A stretch of 64,000 bases of DNA from the NCBI RefSeq assembly GCF_018449655.1, contig NZ_JAAVUX010000021.1, positions 1 through 64,000 on the forward strand, read 5' to 3'. This DNA comes from Pseudomonas sp. dw_358 (lineage in GTDB: Bacteria > Pseudomonadota > Gammaproteobacteria > Pseudomonadales > Pseudomonadaceae). Shown here piece by piece: positions 59,806 through 64,000 of the stretch (positions are counted from its first letter, which is position 1; each line of letters opens with the position of its first letter). The position numbers and the translations under genes were made by a program. Below the pieces are notes generated by a model that saw nothing but the letters and a program-made list of their open reading frames with translations, did not search any database and was not told where the DNA came from.

Positions 59806-61746
59806 TCAGGCAAGATCCCGTTCCAGCCAGGTCAAGGTCTGGCTGAACGGGATAGGCACCGAAAACAGATACCCCTGCACCCAGGTGCAACCGAGGCTGC
59901 GCAAGGCAGCCATTTCGGCTGCCGTTTCCACCCCTTCCACCACGCAGCCCAGCGCCATGTCCTGGCTCAGGGCGATGAGTGATTTGACGATCTTGTAACT
60001 GGCCGGCTTCTGATGAATATCGGTCACGAAACTGCGATCGATCTTCAACTTGGTCAAGGCCAGCGCGTGCAACTGGCTGAGGCTGGAATAGCCGGTACCG
60101 AAATCATCCAGCGAGATCCCGCAGCCCAGGCGTCGGAAGCTGCCGATCGCATTCTGTACCTGGACAATGTCCTGCATGATTGCGGTCTCGGTGATTTCCA
60201 GGTCCAGCCGTGCGGCATCGAAATCACTGCTGGCGATCACATCGACAATGGCCTGTACACTGCCCGGCGACGCACAATCGTGGGCCGACAGATTAAACGC
60301 CAGACGCACGTCGCCAGGCCAGGCTGCCGCGGCCTGCAGGGCTTTGCGCAACAGCGGCAGGGTCAAGTGGGTGATCAAACCGATGTGCTCGGCCACCGGA
60401 ATGAAGCGCGCCGGGGACACCGCGCCCAACTCGGGGCTGGTCCACCGCGCCAGGGCTTCGAATGCCACGGTACGGCCGGTGACGCAATCGAGGATAGGCT
60501 GGAACAGCACATGAAATTCCTCATCCAGATCAGCCTTGCGCAGCGCCTGCTCGGTCATGGCATCGCGATGCAGTTGCTCGTGCTGCCGGGGAGAGAAAAG
60601 GCACATGCTGCCGGCGTTGTGACGTTTGCTCTGGTACAGCGCATAGTCGGCGAACTCATAGACCTCGGTCGCACTGCTGGCCATGTCCGGCCAAGTGGCG
60701 ATACCCAGCGAGGCACCGATCAAAATCGGCACATCCACCAACTGAAAGGGCACTTGCAGGCGGGCGCAGATGGCCTGCCCGACCACATGCAGCGCGTCAT
60801 CATCGCGCCCGTCGGTGAAGATCAGGGCAAACTCGTCGCCTCCCAGCCGCGCCACGTGGGTATGGGCATCGGCCAACTCGGCCAGGCGCTGGCCCACCTG
60901 AATCAGCAGGCGGTCACCCACGCTGTGGCCATACAGGTCGTTCACCGGCTTGAACCCGTCCAGGTCGAGGATGCCCACTGCCAACCGAAGCCCCTCACGC
61001 TGCGCCCGTTGCAGTGCCATGTCCAGGGAGCTGAAGAACTGCCGGCGATTGGGCAGCCCGGTCAGGCTGTCCTCGTTGGCCAGACGCAAATTCTCGTTGC
61101 TCAACTTGGCGGTGCGGGACTGCATGTTGACCAGGCTGGTGAAGTCTCGATAGTGGTTCTGCAGCACCACCAGCAAGGCGCCGGACACCAGCACGATGTT
61201 CACCGCCGTGGCGATGAACGTGGGATTTCGGGTGGAGGCAAAAAAGATCACGAAGGCCGTGTTGACCACCGCCGTAACGATCAATGCCGCCGGACGCAGA
61301 TGCATCATGCAGAAAATGCAGACGATCACCGTGATCGCCATGAAAAACGCCACATGAGCCTGGGCGTAGCTGTCGCCATAGGGGTAGAGCGACAGCGACC
61401 ACCCGGCAAAGGCCGCCGCGATAATGGGTGCGAGCCGATTGGTGCGGGTCAGGATATGAATGATCTGCGCGGTTTCCGGGGTCAGGCCGTACAGGCGCCG
61501 CCACATCAAGGCACGCCGCAGGCTGACCACGGTGAGCACGCAGGGCACGCCAATGGTCAGCCACCAGGGCGCCGTGCTCATGTGGGTGGCGGCCAGGGCC
61601 CAGGTGTTGACCAGCAGAATGATGTACATCAAGGGTAACTGCCGGGCCAGGGCCAGGTATTGCGCCTTGAGCAATTCAGGGTTGTCGATCGGGGGCGCCG
61701 TCAGCCGCCGCACTATTTGTGTAATGACTGCAATCATTGTGAGCAT
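59806..61746 (-). CDS. Bifunctional GGDEF/EAL membrane protein
   Basis: A 646-residue cyclic-di-GMP protein: an N-terminal membrane block of about six helices (residues 30-200), a GGDEF domain (about 215-385) with an intact RLGGDEFALIF, and an EAL domain (about 395-645) with VAFEALARW, DDFGTGYSSLSQL and EGVETAAEMAALRSLGC. Both sites look intact, so it could make or degrade c-di-GMP. The N-terminal region is a MASE-like sensor of unknown ligand. Start at 61746 or 61737 is ambiguous; I give the upstream ATG. Confidence 0.88.
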   Translation of the reverse strand: MLTMIAVITQIVRRLTAPPIDNPELLKAQYLALARQLPLMYIILLVNTWALAATHMSTAPWWLTIGVPCVLTVVSLRRALMWRRLYGLTPETAQIIHILTRTNRLAPIIAAAFAGWSLSLYPYGDSYAQAHVAFFMAITVIVCIFCMMHLRPAALIVTAVVNTAFVIFFASTRNPTFIATAVNIVLVSGALLVVLQNHYRDFTSLVNMQSRTAKLSNENLRLANEDSLTGLPNRRQFFSSLDMALQRAQREGLRLAVGILDLDGFKPVNDLYGHSVGDRLLIQVGQRLAELADAHTHVARLGGDEFALIFTDGRDDDALHVVGQAICARLQVPFQLVDVPILIGASLGIATWPDMASSATEVYEFADYALYQSKRHNAGSMCLFSPRQHEQLHRDAMTEQALRKADLDEEFHVLFQPILDCVTGRTVAFEALARWTSPELGAVSPARFIPVAEHIGLITHLTLPLLRKALQAAAAWPGDVRLAFNLSAHDCASPGSVQAIVDVIASSDFDAARLDLEITETAIMQDIVQVQNAIGSFRRLGCGISLDDFGTGYSSLSQLHALALTKLKIDRSFVTDIHQKPASYKIVKSLIALSQDMALGCVVEGVETAAEMAALRSLGCTWVQGYLFSVPIPFSQTLTWLERDLA

Positions 61747-62100
61747 CTCGAACCGGCGGTGGGACCGCTGCATGAAATGTCATCGATGGCGGCGATCATC
61801 GACACCCCGTAACTTTTGCGATCACACCCTGTGTCGGCCCGTCCGCCTCTTTCTGAAGGGTGCAAAGCCAGTCTTGGAGCTTTGTGCCCAGCCCTGACAA
61901 AAAGCCATAGCAGATAGCCACCAAGCTAGGTACATTGGGCAAGCGACCGCGGTTTTTCCGGAAAGTTTCACCGCGGACTGTCCACTGATTAAAGTTTGCC
62001 CGCCGAGGGCCGATCCAGAGGTGCCTGCCATAGATAGCTGCGAGCCTCCATTCGCTCTCGACCACCACGCAACACTCAGGGTTTTCCAAGGATTACCAGC
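61747..62100. other. 354-bp divergent promoter region
   Basis: It lies between the GGDEF/EAL gene and the 190-aa gene. It contains the FliA-like promoter at 61990 and a CCGCGG-flanked palindromic segment (ACCGCGGTTTTT to CACCGCGGAC, about 61949-61980) just upstream of it. No gene is seen. Confidence 0.6.
61990..62016 (+). promoter_or_regulatory. FliA (sigma-28) promoter
   Basis: TAAAGTTT, an exact 11-nt spacer and GCCGATCC match the sigma-28 consensus TAAAGTTT-N11-GCCGATAA at 14 of 16 positions. Transcription would start near 62025, about 75 nt before the 190-aa gene. Confidence 0.7.
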
Positions 62101-62673
62101 ATGCAAGTGACCGTTAAAGAGCTGATGGCGAGCCCCCGCGCCTGGTTGAAGTTGTGGAACTGCCGGACCGATCGCTACCACGGCTGGTTTACGGTGGTGC
62201 GCTGCGCGGTGCTGTTGGGTTTTGCCGGGCTGATCCAGAGCCTGTTCTTTCAGTTGAATATGCCTTCGCTGCAAGACATGCAATCCACCCGAGCCCACAC
62301 CCAGCTGGTGCGCAGCATGAACCCGCACCTGTTTACCCTGCAGGTGCGGGTCAACGAGCACCTCTACCCCGTGGACGGGGCCTGCGGCGGTTATCGCCAT
62401 GACCAATCGAATTTCAGCGGTCATGAAGACGTAAGGGTCTGGCAGGCGGCTGGCAAGGTCTATCAGTTGACCACCCTGGCCGGCGAAATCTACCGCGCCA
62501 ACAGCGAAGCGGCCCCCTGCACCCTGGAAAACGGCCTGGAGTGGGCCGAGCGCCGCGCAGAGTTGTCCGCGTGGCTGGCGTTTGCCGGTTTGCTGGTGGC
62601 GCTGTTCGCGGCCTGGCGCATCAGTGCGCTGTTCGAATACGACGAGAGCCGCGAAGCCGGCGCCGAGGCGTGA
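62101..62673 (+). CDS. Membrane protein of unknown function behind a FliA promoter
   Basis: I do not recognise the family. The 190-residue protein has two membrane helices, about residues 35-55 (TVVRCAVLLGFAGLIQSLFF) and 155-175 (LAFAGLLVALFAAWRISALF), with a periplasmic domain between that holds Cys pairs (DGACGGYRHD, AAPCTLEN) suitable for a disulfide. Its near-consensus sigma-28 promoter suggests coexpression with flagellar or chemotaxis genes. AAGGATTACCAGC precedes the ATG. Confidence 0.75.
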   Translation: MQVTVKELMASPRAWLKLWNCRTDRYHGWFTVVRCAVLLGFAGLIQSLFFQLNMPSLQDMQSTRAHTQLVRSMNPHLFTLQVRVNEHLYPVDGACGGYRHDQSNFSGHEDVRVWQAAGKVYQLTTLAGEIYRANSEAAPCTLENGLEWAERRAELSAWLAFAGLLVALFAAWRISALFEYDESREAGAEA

Positions 62674-62685
62674 GGCAGCCATTCA

Positions 62686-63045
62686 TCACAGGCAGGTGGC
62701 CAAGGCCGCCAGGCGCTTGCCGGTGACTTCGCTGCTCTGGGCCGGCGCATAAAAGGTGATGCTGGCCCCGGCCCCGGCCGCTTTCACATCGGCGAGATAA
62801 GCCGCTTCCCGGGTGTAAACGGTCAGCACACCGTCGGCGCCCTTGTTCAGGTAGGCATTGGCATCGATCCCGAACATCGCATCGTTCTGCCAGGAAAATT
62901 CCACGCATTCTGCCACGCGCAACGCTGGCTTCTCGCTGCTCAGCACCCGGGTCGGGCCACCCGCCCGGGTGCTGGTCATGTTGTGGCCGACGCAACCGCC
63001 CAATGAAAGACACAGCCCCAGAAGGCCCAGGGGAAATTTGTGCAT
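62686..63045 (-). CDS. Small lipoprotein
   Basis: The 119-residue product has a short signal sequence with an LSLGGC lipobox (Cys18) and a mature part ending in TGKRLAALATCL. DANAYLNKGADGVLTVYTRE and a late Cys suggest a small folded periplasmic domain. I know no function. The ATG at 63045 (MHKFPLGLLGLCL) was preferred to an upstream in-frame start. It ends 13 bp from the convergent 190-aa gene. Confidence 0.75.
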   Translation of the reverse strand: MHKFPLGLLGLCLSLGGCVGHNMTSTRAGGPTRVLSSEKPALRVAECVEFSWQNDAMFGIDANAYLNKGADGVLTVYTREAAYLADVKAAGAGASITFYAPAQSSEVTGKRLAALATCL

Positions 63046-63087
63046 GAACAGATTCCTTGGCGAAAGCGCGCACTCTAGCATCCCCGC

Positions 63088-63339
63088 TCAGCCACCGCTG
63101 GAGCGTCGACCGTCGCGATTGGCGCGCATTTCGATGCGCAATTCGGCGATCAGATTGGAAATGGCGCGCACTGTCGTCAAGGACGCGGTCTGAATCCCGG
63201 TGGCCAACAGGTACACATGCTCGGTCTGCGGGCCGGCCACCTTGACCGTCATCGAGCCATCGGGGGCAATGGTGCACTGGCACTGCAAGGGCAGGAATGC
63301 GGATTCGATGATCTGACGCAGTTCAAGATGGGAAATCAT
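63088..63339 (-). CDS. DUF1652 family protein
   Basis: The 83-residue protein matches the Pseudomonas DUF1652 family: MISHLELRQIIESAFLPLQC at the N-terminus and CTIAPDGSMTVKVAGPQTEH after it, with TTVRAISNLIAELRIEMRAN at the end. The function is unknown. I chose MISHLELRQ at 63339 because it is the family N-terminus; ATG at 63372 is an alternative. Neither has a strong ribosome site. Confidence 0.85.
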   Translation of the reverse strand: MISHLELRQIIESAFLPLQCQCTIAPDGSMTVKVAGPQTEHVYLLATGIQTASLTTVRAISNLIAELRIEMRANRDGRRSSGG

Positions 63340-63575
63340 GGCGGCAGCGTTCTTGTGATTATTCGAAGTCATCCGCGAGTGTAGTCGAGGATCCATTTTT
63401 CCAGTGACCGACGGCAGTGGCGAGGGGTTCAATAAAAGCATGCAGATGAAGCTTTGCATCGACCCCTCGGCTGGCCCTTTTCGTCCATGGGGTTTTGCCC
63501 TATATTCGCGCCGCCACCGGCACGCCATATCCCCGCATCAACATCTGTTTCAGCAGCAAGAGGCCTCCGCGTTCA

Positions 63576-64000
63576 TGTCCGAGCAGTACGAAGTTCCCAG
63601 CCCCCATGAACACCACGTGGAACACGCCCACGCCAGCGGTGATGGCTTTGCCAGCAAGATTGCGGTGATGACGGCGATCATGGCCACCCTCGGTGCGCTG
63701 CTCAGCTACCAGGCCGGTTCCACCGAAAGCGAGGCGGCGATGGACAAGAACAATGCGGCCATCGTCAAGACCGAGGCGTCCAACCAATGGAACTACTATC
63801 AGGCCAAGTCCAGCCGGCAGAACCTCGCCGACCTCGCCAGCCACATTCCAGGGATGGATGCCAGCCACTATCAGGGCGAAGCAGAGCGCTACAAGACCGA
63901 CAAGGAAGCGGCACGCAAGAAAGCCGAGGAGCTGGAAGCCCAGGCCCATGAGTGGGACGAAAAATCCGAACAGATCCTGCATTCGCACCACCGCTGGGCG
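63576..64000 (+). CDS. DUF4337-family protein, partial at the window end
   Basis: A 141-codon frame without a stop that starts MSEQYEVPSPHEHHVEHAHA and continues with FASKIAVMTAIMATLGALLS (membrane helix), SYQAGSTESEAAMDKNNAAI, then NQWNYYQAKSSRQNLADLAS and a charged coiled-coil stretch (KTDKEAARKKAEELEAQAHE). This is the DUF4337 layout; the C-terminal half with further helices lies beyond the window. AAGAGG precedes the ATG. The function is unknown. Confidence 0.85.

Overview
This 64 kb window looks like the chromosome of a Pseudomonas of the fluorescens group. It is GC-rich, its genes are densely packed, it carries REP/REPIN palindromes of the Pseudomonas type, and it encodes genus-typical proteins (DUF1652 protein, NfuA, Mop-type TOBE protein, CobW-CobN with ChlI/ChlD-like partners). 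I see no prophage, insertion sequence, CRISPR array, tRNA or rRNA.

Layout. 0-4.3 kb: a dispersed-repeat fragment, a secreted alpha/beta hydrolase, azoR with a divergent LysR regulator, a YjbR-like protein and uppP. 4.7-12.8 kb: cobalamin and cobalt-chelation genes (VWA protein, ChlI-like ATPase, cobN, cobW on the minus strand; cobE-like and cobM on the plus strand). 12.9-21 kb: nfuA, acyltransferase, SRPBCC protein, ClpP-like protease, KGG-repeat protein, a type I methionine aminopeptidase, a P-loop kinase and two MFS transporters. 21-23.6 kb: an envelope-stress-like locus with an ECF sigma factor, a probable anti-sigma, a CnrX/ZraP-like periplasmic sensor and three small Trp/Tyr-rich envelope proteins. 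23.9-31.3 kb: lactonase, a zinc ABC importer behind a Zur-like box, class II aldolase-like protein, AEC transporter, RcnB-like protein and an aldo/keto reductase.

30.2-43.8 kb is the most interesting part. It holds a catabolic locus with a type III glutamine synthetase, aldo/keto reductases, a Rieske oxygenase, a complete but scattered amino-acid-type ABC importer, an SDR, a KstD-like flavoprotein, a helical protein next to a DUF3830 (cyclophilin-fold) protein, a TetR regulator and a MetX-like hydrolase. Three copies of a 16-bp inverted repeat (TTAATC-N4-GATTAA type) sit in its promoter regions and probably define one TetR regulon. I infer import and breakdown of an undefined nitrogen-containing compound. 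A chemoreceptor and a NasR-like NIT-ANTAR protein follow.

46.9-53.1 kb is a second catabolic operon (GntR, SDR, BKACE, SMP-30 lactonase, two MFS transporters), probably for a sugar-acid or hydroxy-acid that is oxidised to a beta-keto acid and cleaved with acetyl-CoA. 53.2-53.9 kb is a large inverted repeat made of two copies of the same dispersed element found at the window start. 54-64 kb carries a small membrane protein, a Mop protein, a nucleotide-kinase-like ATPase, an Lrp regulator divergent from an IscS-like desulfurase, an acyltransferase, a GGDEF/EAL protein, a membrane protein behind a near-consensus FliA promoter, and small envelope and DUF proteins. The window ends inside a DUF4337 gene.
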